The notes beneath the pieces were generated by a model. That model had not been told where the DNA came from. It saw only the letters and a list, made by a program, of their open reading frames with translations, and did not search any database. A program made the position numbers and the translations under genes. Below are positions 55,602 through 64,000 of a stretch of 64,000 nt of DNA, piece after piece. The DNA is from Hyphomicrobiales bacterium. Lineage in GTDB: Bacteria > Pseudomonadota > Alphaproteobacteria > Rhizobiales > NORP267. Location: contig JAJFGZ010000005.1 of assembly GCA_021775855.1 (NCBI GenBank), positions 42,439-106,438 of the forward strand. Reading direction: 5' to 3'. How positions within the stretch are numbered: position 1 is the stretch's first letter; each line of letters starts with the position of its first letter.

Positions 55602-58565
55602 CTACCCAGCCCCGAGCGTACGCGGTTTGGCGCAGATCTGTTGCGCCTGCACCGGATCAGCATTGTTGTCTATTCGGTGTTGTAGACCGTCGTGCAGGCC
55701 TGAGGCAGGTCTGCGAGACGAATCACCGGCCGTGGCGGCGGGGGTGGTCCCGGCGCCGGGGTGTAGGGTGCATCCGTGAACCACCAATCGAGGGACGCCC
55801 CGCATCCGTCGCCCGGGGGCGGCGGGTCCTGGTCCCTGCAGCCGCTTTGACCTGGCGGACACGACATCCGGACGTGGAAGTGATACTGGTGGCCGTACCA
55901 CGGCCTGATTTTTCCGAGCCAGTCGCGGTCGCTGCCTGCTGCTTCGCACAGCGCCCGCTTGATCGGCGGATTGACGAATATGCGAGCGACCTGCGGCTCC
56001 ATCGCTGCCGCCCGCAGCACGGTCACGTGGCCCGGGGTGAACACCGTCGGGTCGACGGTATTCGTGTCCGCCCCCAGCATTGATACCGCGCTCACCGAGT
56101 TTCGCTCCGCGACTGTGTAACGCCGGGGTGGTGCCGGCATCATCCACACGTCCGCGTCCAGCCCGACCTGATGGCTTGCGTGCCCCGTCAGCATCGGACC
56201 GCCGCGCGGCTGCGACATGTCGCCGATCAGCAGGCCCGCCCAGCCGGCTTCCCGGTTTGCTGTCTCCGCCAGCCGCAGCAGAAGAGCCACAAGGTCCGGA
56301 TGACCCCAGGCACGGTTTCGTACCGGGCGCATCGCCTGATGATATGGGCCGTCGGCGGGGAGTTGAATCGCTCCCGCCAGGCATCCCTTTGAGTAAAATC
56401 CGTTCGCTGCCGGCTGCAGGTTTGCGGGACTGGACAGGTTGCCGAACAGCTGCTTGGCTGACGGTTCCTGGGCCCTGGAGGCGTTTGGAAAACCGATTGT
56501 CAGAATTGCCGCCAGCGCTGTGATTGCTAACCGTATCATCGGCAGGTTCAGTCTGAGGTTTTTGTTCATTCCCGCCTCTCTGGCGATCGTCGGAACTAGC
56601 AAACGATAGCAAAGGATCGGCAGCATTGGAATAAGGCAGTGTGGACGCGTTGACCAAGCCATCACCGGCGGCGGCCCTGTTGGACCCGGGGGTATCAAGG
56701 TTTTTGCCGATTCCTGCCGGATTCAATAGATTTTCAACCCGGTAAAGGCGCAATGAAGAATTATCCCCAAGCGCCACCGGCGTCAGCCAGGAAAAACGCT
56801 GACCAGCCTGCAATCTGGCCAAAAGACCATTGGGGGCGCGTTCGGTAAATGGCCGGCTATCGGCCATGCCATCGCAATAGAGGATATAGTCCACCTCGCT
56901 GGCCTCGATCAGCTCACGGGCGTCGTCGGGCTGGGTCATCATGACGTTCATCGCCAGTAAATTGCCGCGCTGGTTGCGGTGATAGGGGGCCGACATGACA
57001 CTGTGACCTGTGTGCACCAGAATATGCGCGCCGAGATCAATACCTGACAATATGACGCCATTTGGCAAATCGCGCAGCGGCGCCAGAGCCGCAGGCGCCA
57101 GACAGCCGTCGGCTGTGCTGCGGTCCCGTTCTGAACCTGGCAGGGTGGACGCAATGGCATCAGCCATGCCGATATAAAAAACATTGTTAAGCAACAGCCC
57201 CGCTACCAGAACCCGCAGGAACCGGCGCGCGGCGTCCGGCTCGACGGAAACGCGGTCGTAAACCTGGGCCAGCAGCCATGCCGACGCCGGGACGGCGAGA
57301 AAGTTTGCAAAGGTCAGGCCACGAATTTGCCAGCAGGCAATCAATATCCCGCCAAGCACGAAAATGTTGACGAAGGTCCATTCGATGCGCCGGTCGACAG
57401 AACTTGAGCGCCAGGCGTAAATGCCGATTGCCAGCGCGGAAACGGGAAACCCGAAATAGGCCAGGACGCGATCTGGGGTCTTGAAGGCCAGATCGAACAC
57501 ACTTTGGGCTTCAGATACCTGGCTCAGCCAGAGATCAACCAGACGGGGATCGATATTCCCATAGGGTCCAGACAGGCATGCCGGGAAGGCGTAGGCGACG
57601 GTTCCGCCGACAGCACCCGCGACCAGCGCGGACGTCACAAAACGGCCGGGTATTGCAGCTGCAATTTTTGCACGCGGCATAGACCCAAGCGCCGCCAGCC
57701 CCAGTCCCCCCAGAACGAACGCCGCGACATAGGGTATGGAGATGGCATCGCACTGGATCGCGCCGTACTGGCCGGGTGGTACGGTGGCAAAGAAAATCGC
57801 GATTACGCTGACGCCCATCGACAGGCCGAAAACAACCATGGTTCTGGACAGAGCGGGACCGACCACGATCCAACACAGCGCCAAAGTTGCCGGCGCCAAC
57901 AGCATATAGGGGAGACTTTCGAGCCCGATCGCCAGCATCACTGCTATCGTCGCCCCGGCCAAGGTTGCGGCAAGGTTGCTTGTCCGCGCACAGATCATCA
58001 GCGCCAGCAATGCCAACGTCAGGATAATCTGCAGATTGTGGTGATCGATCCGCCCCGGCATGAACTGGGTCAACGCCACGACGGTCACCGGGGCTATCAC
58101 AAAGGCTGCGATCATCGCGCCCCGGCCGCCAAGCCTGGCCGCGATTGTACCCGATATTGCGATGGCGCCCAGCAATAGGGTCAATGGCCAGATTACAAGG
58201 GTGAGCTTTTCGGCCAAACTTCGTGTAGCAAAGGTCTCAAAAAGGCTGATCATCCCTGCCAGCGGAGCATCCACTAAGCGGGACCAGTGCATCGGCACCC
58301 CTTCGGGCGGGCTTAGACGTCGCTGCACATTATCGTACCAACCTTGCCCGGCCAGGTAATCGCGCACCTCAACCAGGCGCATGGCGTCATCATTGCCAAG
58401 CATTTTACCGCTTTCGAGATTTTCGAAATTGTTGACCAACAGGGCTGATGACACGACCATCCAGACCCCGAGCAGCAACAACAGGGGCAACAGTTTGGAT
58501 TTGTTTCCGGGGTTCCGGGACCCGGAATCCGGGAGGTTGAAGCTATTCGCAGCAATATCTGACAT
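55602..58565 (-). CDS. Polytopic membrane protein (GT-C/oligosaccharyltransferase-like) whose frame runs on through mepA
   Basis: The uninterrupted 987-codon frame has two parts. Residues 1 to about 610 form a membrane protein with some 11-13 hydrophobic segments. An early extracytoplasmic loop has NDDAMRLVEVRDYLAGQGWYDN, and QFMPGRIDHHNLQ follows a later helix; both suggest a GT-C-type glycosyltransferase. From about residue 630 (near position 56690) to the stop at 55602 the sequence is low-complexity and rich in Arg, Gly, Ser, Pro and Ala, as expected of a wrong frame. This part lies over mepA in another frame. The natural C-terminus is thus probably near 56,650-56,740, with a lost stop or a frameshift there. 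It is divergent from GT2/GtrA, which fits a shared glycosylation role. Confidence 0.72.
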   Translation of the reverse strand: MSDIAANSFNLPDSGSRNPGNKSKLLPLLLLLGVWMVVSSALLVNNFENLESGKMLGNDDAMRLVEVRDYLAGQGWYDNVQRRLSPPEGVPMHWSRLVDAPLAGMISLFETFATRSLAEKLTLVIWPLTLLLGAIAISGTIAARLGGRGAMIAAFVIAPVTVVALTQFMPGRIDHHNLQIILTLALLALMICARTSNLAATLAGATIAVMLAIGLESLPYMLLAPATLALCWIVVGPALSRTMVVFGLSMGVSVIAIFFATVPPGQYGAIQCDAISIPYVAAFVLGGLGLAALGSMPRAKIAAAIPGRFVTSALVAGAVGGTVAYAFPACLSGPYGNIDPRLVDLWLSQVSEAQSVFDLAFKTPDRVLAYFGFPVSALAIGIYAWRSSSVDRRIEWTFVNIFVLGGILIACWQIRGLTFANFLAVPASAWLLAQVYDRVSVEPDAARRFLRVLVAGLLLNNVFYIGMADAIASTLPGSERDRSTADGCLAPAALAPLRDLPNGVILSGIDLGAHILVHTGHSVMSAPYHRNQRGNLLAMNVMMTQPDDARELIEASEVDYILYCDGMADSRPFTERAPNGLLARLQAGQRFSWLTPVALGDNSSLRLYRVENLLNPAGIGKNLDTPGSNRAAAGDGLVNASTLPYSNAADPLLSFASSDDRQRGGNEQKPQTEPADDTVSNHSAGGNSDNRFSKRLQGPGTVSQAAVRQPVQSRKPAAGSERILLKGMPGGSDSTPRRRPISSGDAPGTKPCLGSSGPCGSSAAAGGDSKPGSRLGGPADRRHVAAARRSDADGARKPSGRAGRGRVDDAGTTPALHSRGAKLGERGINAGGGHEYRRPDGVHPGPRDRAAGGSDGAAGRSHIRQSADQAGAVRSSRQRPRLARKNQAVVRPPVSLPRPDVVSARSKRLQGPGPAAPGRRMRGVPRLVVHGCTLHPGAGTTPAATAGDSSRRPASGLHDGLQHRIDNNADPVQAQQICAKPRTLGAG
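55670..56569 (-). CDS. mepA: Penicillin-insensitive murein endopeptidase
   Basis: This 299-residue periplasmic peptidoglycan endopeptidase is of the M74 (MepA) family. A signal peptide precedes SRA-QEP (cleavage near residue 33). Zinc-binding residues lie in TGHASHQVGLDADVW (His130, His133, Asp138/Asp140 region) and WYGHQYHFHVRM near residue 225; the C-terminus is proline-rich. The ATG 56569 has GAGAGGCGGGA upstream. It cleaves D-Ala-meso-DAP crosslinks. It is entirely overlapped by the reading-through frame of the upstream membrane protein. MepA's signal peptide, motifs and ribosome site show that this is the real gene here. Confidence 0.95.
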   Translation of the reverse strand: MNKNLRLNLPMIRLAITALAAILTIGFPNASRAQEPSAKQLFGNLSSPANLQPAANGFYSKGCLAGAIQLPADGPYHQAMRPVRNRAWGHPDLVALLLRLAETANREAGWAGLLIGDMSQPRGGPMLTGHASHQVGLDADVWMMPAPPRRYTVAERNSVSAVSMLGADTNTVDPTVFTPGHVTVLRAAAMEPQVARIFVNPPIKRALCEAAGSDRDWLGKIRPWYGHQYHFHVRMSCPPGQSGCRDQDPPPPGDGCGASLDWWFTDAPYTPAPGPPPPPRPVIRLADLPQACTTVYNTE

Positions 58566-58697
58566 GGATTTTTTCCGGGGTTTTATTCGCTTGAGAGAAA
58601 GTTCAGGATTCTGGTTGGGCTTGAACGGTCTCTTAACTCAGTGATGGCATAACCTAACCAGAGTGTAGTTAAGTTTGCGTAACCGGGTTGTTGAGCA

Positions 58698-59645
58698 ATG
58701 AGTAATATTTCCGAATTTGACGGCATCGATGTTGCTGTCATTCTGCCCTGCTACAATGAAGAACAGACGATTGCCGGAGTGGTTGACGGGTTCCGCGAAC
58801 AATTACCGGACGCAACCATTTATGTCTTCGACAATGCCTCGAGTGACAACACGATCTCGGTTGCTCAGGCGGCAGGCGCGACCGTTTACCGTGAGCCACG
58901 CAAGGGCAAGGGCAACGTTGTGCGCCGGATGTTTGCCGACGTGGATGCCGATATCTACCTGATGGCCGATGGCGACGGGACCTACGATTCGTCCGGGGCG
59001 CCGGAATTAATCCGCACCCTGATCAGCGAACGTGTGGATATGGTCGTCGCGCGCCGGGCCGGCGTAGTTGAAGATGCCGGGCGCAAGGGGCATGCCTTGG
59101 GCAACCGCGTTTTCAACCAGTTTTACGGACTTTTGTTCGGGCGCGAATTCACTGATATTTTCTCCGGTTACCGGGCCTTTTCGCGGCGCTTCGTGAAAAG
59201 TTTCCCAGCCGTTTCGGGCGGATTTGAGATTGAAACCGAAATGTCGGTTCACGCCAGCCAGTTGCGCATCCCGACCGCCGAAATCGAACTTGAATATGGC
59301 CGTCGTCCGGAGGGGTCTGCCAGTAAACTCAATACGTTCCGGGATGGCGCCCGGATCCTGCGCACATTTGCGCTGTTGCTGAAAGAAACCCGCCCGCTCA
59401 TGTTTTTTGGGGCTTTTGGTGCCATGTTTGCGGTGGCAGCGATGTTGATTTCCTGGCCCCTGGTGGTGACATGGCTGGAGACGGGCCTTGTACCGCGTCT
59501 GCCAACTGCAATGCTTTCGACCGGGTTGATGATCAGCGCCTTGTTAATGGCGGCGTGCGGTCTCGTGCTGGACAGCGTGAGCCGGAGCAGGATCGAGCAG
59601 AAACGGATTCTGTATCTTGGTGTCCCGGCGCTGGGGATCCAATGA
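58698..59645 (+). CDS. GT2-family glycosyltransferase (DPM1/GtrB-like)
   Basis: This 315-residue protein has a GT-A catalytic domain (VAVILPCYNEEQTIAGVVDG, then MADGDGTYD as the DxD-type motif, then GYRAFSRRFVKSFP) and two C-terminal hydrophobic segments (about 233-253 and 268-290). The layout is that of dolichol/undecaprenyl-phosphate sugar transferases such as GtrB. It overlaps the GtrA-like gene by four bases, forming the standard bactoprenol-linked sugar transfer pair. The divergent GT-C-like membrane protein would be the third component that moves the sugar onto its acceptor. Confidence 0.92.
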   Translation: MSNISEFDGIDVAVILPCYNEEQTIAGVVDGFREQLPDATIYVFDNASSDNTISVAQAAGATVYREPRKGKGNVVRRMFADVDADIYLMADGDGTYDSSGAPELIRTLISERVDMVVARRAGVVEDAGRKGHALGNRVFNQFYGLLFGREFTDIFSGYRAFSRRFVKSFPAVSGGFEIETEMSVHASQLRIPTAEIELEYGRRPEGSASKLNTFRDGARILRTFALLLKETRPLMFFGAFGAMFAVAAMLISWPLVVTWLETGLVPRLPTAMLSTGLMISALLMAACGLVLDSVSRSRIEQKRILYLGVPALGIQ

Positions 59646-60055
59646 ACCCGACATATTCGCGCATGATGCGCTTTGTCCTTGTCGGCGGGACCGGATTTGC
59701 TATAGACGCCATCCTTCTCAAAACAATCGTGGTTGCTGATCTTGCGGGACCTCTTAGTGCACGGATCTTTTCCATCGCTCTTGCAGGGTTGGTAACCTGG
59801 CAGCTCAACCGGAATTTCACGTTCGCCCCAAGCGGCGACAAGAAATTGACGGAAGCAACCCGCTACAGCGGTGTCATCGTCGTAGCAAGCCTGGTCAATT
59901 ATGTAGTCTATGCGGGACTTATGCTCGCTATGCCGGCACTAGAACCGCTTGTCGCGCTTGTTGCATCTTCCATAGGCGCTATGGGTTTTTCCTACGTAGG
60001 CTACGATCGGTTTGTATTCTGGAACGCCGCATACCAGACGCGCGATCTCCATTGA
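59642..60055 (+). CDS. GtrA-family membrane protein
   Basis: This 137-residue protein has four hydrophobic helices typical of GtrA flippases (MMRFVLVGGTGFAIDAILL, then the ITLSTWQLNR-like segment GLVTWQLNRNFTF, and GFSYVGYDRFVFW at the end). The start ATG 59642 overlaps the GT2 stop (ATGA). GtrA-type proteins are thought to flip polyprenyl-phosphate sugars across the inner membrane. The longer frame to 59471 lies inside the GT2 gene. Confidence 0.9.
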   Translation: MNPTYSRMMRFVLVGGTGFAIDAILLKTIVVADLAGPLSARIFSIALAGLVTWQLNRNFTFAPSGDKKLTEATRYSGVIVVASLVNYVVYAGLMLAMPALEPLVALVASSIGAMGFSYVGYDRFVFWNAAYQTRDLH

Positions 60056-60195
60056 ATCGAATGGGTTTCCCACCTCGGAGATGAACACCCGTATCGCGGA
60101 AAATTTCAGCAACCTATGATTGCGTGCTGACTCTGCATTGCACTATAGTCAATGAACCATATGCGATTCGACGCACCCCGTGCCGGAAGGGGCTC

Positions 60196-60774
60196 ATGTC
60201 ATATCGAACCAACTCGGGGTACTGGCAGCCTAGGATGGTCTGGAAGCCGGAAACTCGAGTTTCTCCAGTTTTTTTTGCCTATCTTATATTCTTTCTGCTG
60301 CATCCGTTTCATGTCCTGGCGCAATCCGTTTCGCTTGGGGATCGCGAAAAGATTCTGACAATCCGGGTTTATAATTTGGCGGGCGAACCTGGAATTTTTC
60401 GTGAAATCACGTTTGGCATCGATGATCTTGAAAAATTTCCTTTGGTTTCTGTTAGAACCGAAACCCAATGGACCAATGGCGTGCTTCATTTCCAGGGGCC
60501 GTTGATGCGCGACCTTCTCAACGACGTTGGTGCAGTCGGTAATCTGATCCAGGTAAACGGTCTCGATGGTCAGTCAGCAGTTATCCCGCGCGAAGATTTC
60601 GAAAAATATGACGTTATCATTGCCTGCCAGGTTAACGGCCAATATTTTGACATTCGGGAACGCGGCCCGCTCTGGATCATTTATCCCTGGAGCAACAACC
60701 CGGAAATCCAGTCGGCGGCGTATTATGACAGGGGAATCTATCATTTAAGCTCCTTGAACGCGGGAATACAATGA
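60196..60774 (+). CDS. Exported molybdopterin-oxidoreductase-fold protein, partner of a histidine kinase
   Basis: This 192-residue protein has an N-terminal hydrophobic signal/anchor (SPVFFAYLIFFLLHPFHVLAQ, cleavage plausible after LAQ near residue 43). The C-terminal domain resembles the sulfite-oxidase-type molybdopterin-binding fold: FEKYDVIIACQVNGQYFDIRERGPLWIIYPW and FQGPLMRDLLNDVGA. The start ATG 60196 is preferred over upstream and downstream ATGs on ribosome-site grounds, with AAGGGG just before it. It overlaps the histidine kinase by four bases (ATGA). It may be a periplasmic sensor or ligand-binding accessory of that kinase. The lack of typical Mo-ligand residues argues against catalysis, but I cannot exclude it. 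Confidence 0.75.
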   Translation: MSYRTNSGYWQPRMVWKPETRVSPVFFAYLIFFLLHPFHVLAQSVSLGDREKILTIRVYNLAGEPGIFREITFGIDDLEKFPLVSVRTETQWTNGVLHFQGPLMRDLLNDVGAVGNLIQVNGLDGQSAVIPREDFEKYDVIIACQVNGQYFDIRERGPLWIIYPWSNNPEIQSAAYYDRGIYHLSSLNAGIQ

Positions 60775-62177
60775 AGAAACGGGCGGCGTTTTACGGCTTT
60801 TTGATTGGCGGCTTGCTCGTCGCCGCGCTTGTAGCCGTATTAGCGATCTCGAAAGTATATGAGCATGCGCAAAGTTCGTATTCCGACGCCCGACCCAACC
60901 TGACGAAGCTGATTTACCAGATCCACCGCAACATAACTGACATGAAGGTTGCTATCAGCACCTACCAGTCAGGAGAGCAGGAAGAAGTTGATTTTTCCGA
61001 AGTCGAATTGGCATTCGAAATCCTCTGGAGCCATGCCTTTAATATCCAGGAAGGAGCCATCGGCAACCACTTCCAGCAATTGCCCGGGGTACCGCAATAC
61101 CTCGGAAATCTGCAGGCTGAAATCGTCAAGATTGAATCCCGGCTCCCCGAACTCGAACAACGGCAAGCAGATGCGTACCAGCAGGTGCAGGAAAATCTGG
61201 CCCAATTCAGGGCGGCATTGAACCCACTGCATCTGGTGGCGGCCGAGGCAAGCGATACCCGTCGGGATTCAGCGACGAGCGAGCTTCTATCCACATTTAT
61301 CTGGTTTTTCGCGCTGCTGTTCGCGCTTGTTTTGATTGGTGCTGCGGCGGCCTCGTTGACTGTCCGCGACCGGATTTTTCAATCCCGCATGCAAGCGACG
61401 CTCCGCCAGCGGGTCAAAGCGAGGACCAAAGAATTGGCATTGCGTAATAACGAACTGGAGGCCATGAATGCCCGGTTACGCCAGTTTGTCAATGCGGCCT
61501 CACACGACCTCCAGGAGCCGCTGCGCAAAATCAAACTCTTTTCAAGCGGCTTAGTGAAGCAGATTGGCAAAGAACTGACAGATGAGCAGGATATGGCGGT
61601 GGTGGCCATTTCAAATTCCGCTGACAGATTGCAATTGTCGCTGCAAAAATTGTTGACTCTGGGCAGAGTTTCCCACCGCCCGCTTGAATATGAAACCCTC
61701 GATCTGGAAGAAGTTGTCGCAGACGCGCTGGACTATCTGGAAGATATTATTCAGACCAGCGGAGCGAAAGTTTCCGTCGGTCGGATGCCCACGATTAATG
61801 CCGACAATGTCCAGATGCGGCAATTGTTCAGGCACCTGATTGGCAACGCCTTGAAGTTCCGCGCGCCGGACCGGGCTTGCCGGATTGAAATCTCCTACGT
61901 TCAACCTTCCAATTCGATGGCCGGGCAGATCAAAATCACCGACAACGGGGTCGGCTTTCCACCTGAACAGGGGACGCGGATTTTCGAGCCCTTCCGGCAG
62001 TTGCATTCGCACACCCGATATGACGGCGCCGGGCTTGGATTGGCGATCACCGCGCGCATTGCCGATACACATGGCTGGAACGTGACCGCTTCGGGGGCAC
62101 CAGACAAGGGCGCGACCTTTACGATTTATCTTGCTGAACACGCGATCCAGAATAGCCGCGATATCCAGGCCGCCTGA
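60771..62177 (+). CDS. Membrane-bound sensor histidine kinase
   Basis: This 468-residue kinase has two transmembrane segments (about 7-28 and 174-195) flanking a helical periplasmic region of 145 residues rich in Glu/Gln. A coiled-coil-prone stretch follows (about 200-235), then the H-box NAASHDLQEPLRKIKLFSSGL with His245, the N-box LIGNALKFRA, the G1 box DNGVGF and G2 GAGLGLAI. The phospho-acceptor pattern SHDLQEPLR is that of phytochrome-like kinases. No response regulator lies in the window, so the partner is elsewhere. The preceding exported protein is probably its sensing partner. Confidence 0.93.
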   Translation: MKKRAAFYGFLIGGLLVAALVAVLAISKVYEHAQSSYSDARPNLTKLIYQIHRNITDMKVAISTYQSGEQEEVDFSEVELAFEILWSHAFNIQEGAIGNHFQQLPGVPQYLGNLQAEIVKIESRLPELEQRQADAYQQVQENLAQFRAALNPLHLVAAEASDTRRDSATSELLSTFIWFFALLFALVLIGAAAASLTVRDRIFQSRMQATLRQRVKARTKELALRNNELEAMNARLRQFVNAASHDLQEPLRKIKLFSSGLVKQIGKELTDEQDMAVVAISNSADRLQLSLQKLLTLGRVSHRPLEYETLDLEEVVADALDYLEDIIQTSGAKVSVGRMPTINADNVQMRQLFRHLIGNALKFRAPDRACRIEISYVQPSNSMAGQIKITDNGVGFPPEQGTRIFEPFRQLHSHTRYDGAGLGLAITARIADTHGWNVTASGAPDKGATFTIYLAEHAIQNSRDIQAA

Positions 62178-62191
62178 ACCAGATTTACGGA

Positions 62192-63997
62192 TCAGTCCTC
62201 GCTCATCCGGAGCGCCGCGATAAATGCTTCCTGGGGGATATCGACCCGGCCAAACTGGCGCATCCGCTTCTTGCCCGCCTTCTGCTTGTCCAGCAGTTTG
62301 CGCTTTCGGGTGATATCGCCGCCGTAGCATTTTGCGGTCACGTCCTTGCGCATGGCAGCAATCGTTTCGCGCGCAATCACCTTGCCGCCGATCGCCGCCT
62401 GGATCGGGATCTTGAACAGGTGGCGGGGGATCAGATCTTTCAACCGCTCGCACATGACCCGGCCGCGGCCTTCGGCCTGGCTGCGATGGACCAGCATAGA
62501 CAGCGCGTCGACCGGCTCGGCGTTGACCAGGATCTGCATCTTGACCAGATCGGCGGCGCGGTATTCGGTCAATTGATAGTCGAAGCTGGCATAGCCTTTT
62601 GAGATCGATTTCAACCTGTCGTAGAAATCAAACACCACCTCGTTCAGCGGCAGATCGTAGGTGACCATGGCGCGGGTCCCGGCGTAGGTCAACTCAACCT
62701 GGATTCCCCGACGCTCCTGGCAGAGCTTCAGGATCGCGCCCAGATATTCGTCTGGTGACAGGATCGTGGCGCGGATCCATGGTTCGCCAATTTCGCTGAT
62801 TTTGACCACGTCCGGCATATCAACCGGGTTGTGCAACTCGATCTCGGACCCGTTATTCAGGGCAATCTGATAAATCACCGACGGGGCGGTGGCGATCAGA
62901 TTGAGATTAAACTCGCGCTCCAGGCGCTCCTGGATGATTTCCAGATGCAGCAGGCCGAGGAACCCGCAACGGAACCCGAACCCAAGCGCGGCGGACGTTT
63001 CCATCTCGTAGGAAAAACTGGCGTCGTTCAGCCGGAGCCTGCCGACGGCAGCCCGGAAATCTTTGAAATCCGCGGCGTCCACCGGAAACAGCCCGCAAAA
63101 CACGACCGGCTGGGCCGGGCGGAAGCCGGGCAGCGGCGCAATATCGGAATCTCTTTTGTGTTCGACAATCGTATCGCCGACGCGGGTATCGGCAACGTCC
63201 TTGATCGACGCCGTGAGAAATCCGATTTCGCCGGTCCCCAATTGCCCGGTATCGACAAGTTTTGGCGTAAACACCCCGACCCGGTCCACCTCGTGGGTGG
63301 CGTCGGTGCCGAGCATTTTGATCTTCATGCCCTTTTTCAGCGTGCCGTCGATGATCCTGACCAGGACGATGACACCGAGATAGGCGTCGTACCATGAATC
63401 CACCAGTAAGGCTTTGAGCGGCGCGTCCGGTGCGCCTTTCGGCGGCGGCAGGCGTTCGACAATCGCCTCCAGCACCTCGTCAACACCCAGCCCGGTCTTG
63501 GCAGAGACCAACAGGGCGTCAGAAGCGTCGATGCCAATCACGTCCTCGATCTGGGTCTTGATGCGTTCGGGCTCGGCCGCAGGCAGGTCGACTTTATTCA
63601 GGACCGGCACGATCTCGTGGTTATTGTCGATCGCCTGGTAGACGTTGGCGAGGGTTTGAGCCTCAACGCCCTGGCTGGCATCGACGACCAAGAGCGAGCC
63701 TTCGCACGCCGTCAACGAACGGCTCACCTCGTAAGCGAAATCCACGTGGCCGGGGGTATCGATCAGGTTGAAAATATAGTCTTCGCCATTCCTGGCCTTG
63801 TACGACAGGCGCACGGTCTGGGCCTTGATGGTGATCCCGCGCTCGCGCTCGATATCCATCGAATCGAGCACCTGCTCCTTCATCTCGCGGTCGCTCAACC
63901 CCCCGGTCAAGGAGATCAGCCGGTCGGCCAGCGTCGATTTGCCGTGATCGATATGGGCAATAATCGCAAGATTGCGGATATGGGAAAGGTCGGTCAT
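62192..63997 (-). CDS. lepA: Elongation factor 4 (LepA) GTPase
   Basis: This 601-residue LepA begins [27 protein letters not shown], with the P-loop AHIDHGKST at about residues 14-22. G2, G3 (DTPGH) and G4 (NKVD) motifs follow, and the LepA-specific C-terminal domain ends with [34 protein letters not shown]. Length and motifs are normal. It is a ribosome-associated GTPase that promotes back-translocation or initiation. It is convergent with the histidine kinase (14-base gap). The start codon is 3 bases inside the right edge, so its ribosome site is cut off. Confidence 0.98.
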   Translation of the reverse strand: MTDLSHIRNLAIIAHIDHGKSTLADRLISLTGGLSDREMKEQVLDSMDIERERGITIKAQTVRLSYKARNGEDYIFNLIDTPGHVDFAYEVSRSLTACEGSLLVVDASQGVEAQTLANVYQAIDNNHEIVPVLNKVDLPAAEPERIKTQIEDVIGIDASDALLVSAKTGLGVDEVLEAIVERLPPPKGAPDAPLKALLVDSWYDAYLGVIVLVRIIDGTLKKGMKIKMLGTDATHEVDRVGVFTPKLVDTGQLGTGEIGFLTASIKDVADTRVGDTIVEHKRDSDIAPLPGFRPAQPVVFCGLFPVDAADFKDFRAAVGRLRLNDASFSYEMETSAALGFGFRCGFLGLLHLEIIQERLEREFNLNLIATAPSVIYQIALNNGSEIELHNPVDMPDVVKISEIGEPWIRATILSPDEYLGAILKLCQERRGIQVELTYAGTRAMVTYDLPLNEVVFDFYDRLKSISKGYASFDYQLTEYRAADLVKMQILVNAEPVDALSMLVHRSQAEGRGRVMCERLKDLIPRHLFKIPIQAAIGGKVIARETIAAMRKDVTAKCYGGDITRKRKLLDKQKAGKKRMRQFGRVDIPQEAFIAALRMSED

Positions 63998-64000
63998 TGG

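Overview
The window looks like a chromosome segment of a GC-rich alphaproteobacterium. The evidence is an alphaproteobacterial-style LepA, a tRNA-Ser with an encoded CCA, many GTG/TTG starts, tight ATGA-type gene overlaps, and TRAP, CoxMSL-type and IorAB genes. I see about 59 protein genes and one tRNA. I see no CRISPR array, insertion sequence, phage gene or integrase. About 50 kb is accessory catabolism. The last 10 kb is more housekeeping-like.

Region A (1-15.5 kb). A leftward, translationally coupled operon runs from about 10,952 past the left edge. In transcription order it holds two MaoC-type hot-dog proteins, a thiolase, HyuA, HyuB, an acyl-CoA dehydrogenase, the small and large subunits of a B12-dependent acyl-CoA mutase, and the FAD, 2Fe-2S and (cut) molybdopterin subunits of a molybdenum hydroxylase. 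This enzyme set matches the proposed anaerobic indoleacetate route: ring hydroxylation at C2, ATP-dependent lactam opening, CoA-ester rearrangement, oxidation with decarboxylation, then beta-oxidation to 2-aminobenzoyl-CoA. To the right lie a TetR regulator, an EthD-like protein and a three-gene TRAP transporter. Three copies of an 18-bp palindrome, TTTTAC-N6-GTAAAA, flank the regulator and precede the TRAP genes, so the operon, its regulator and its transporter look like one regulon.

Region B (15.5-26.4 kb). A cysteine-bearing TetR is divergent from a glutathione S-transferase, with operator-like repeats between them, followed by a ChrR-type cupin. A leftward operon encodes a salicylyl-CoA-hydroxylase-like FAD monooxygenase, a benzoate/aminobenzoate-CoA-ligase-type enzyme and IorA/IorB, with a divergent LysR. 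IorAB (aryl-pyruvate to aryl-acetyl-CoA) and the aryl-CoA ligase/monooxygenase pair fit on either side of the indoleacetate route. A Rieske oxygenase follows.

Region C (26.5-50 kb). This is a nucleobase or N-heterocycle catabolic region. It has a RutE-like nitroreductase, a malonyl-CoA decarboxylase/CoxG/GGCT operon, a LysR regulator, and a BmpA-type nucleoside ABC transporter with a CodA-like deaminase. Rightward genes then encode an M20 ureidohydrolase, a cyclase-family hydrolase, an amidase, malonyl-CoA synthetase (MatB), a second Mo-hydroxylase, and NCS1 and NCS2 permeases. Together these could form an oxidative pyrimidine pathway (uracil, barbiturate, ureidomalonate, malonate, malonyl-CoA, acetyl-CoA). 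No recognisable barbiturase is present.

Region D (50-64 kb). Genes here are a YaiI/YqxD protein, an overlapping trio (PLP decarboxylase, DAO-type oxidoreductase, MnmM-like methyltransferase), a dienelactone hydrolase, tRNA-Ser(GGA), MsrA, MepA, and a GT-C-like membrane protein whose reading frame runs on through mepA. They are followed by a GT2/GtrA pair, a secreted molybdopterin-fold protein with a histidine kinase, and LepA.

All functional statements are read from the protein sequences and remembered family features. No database search was run.
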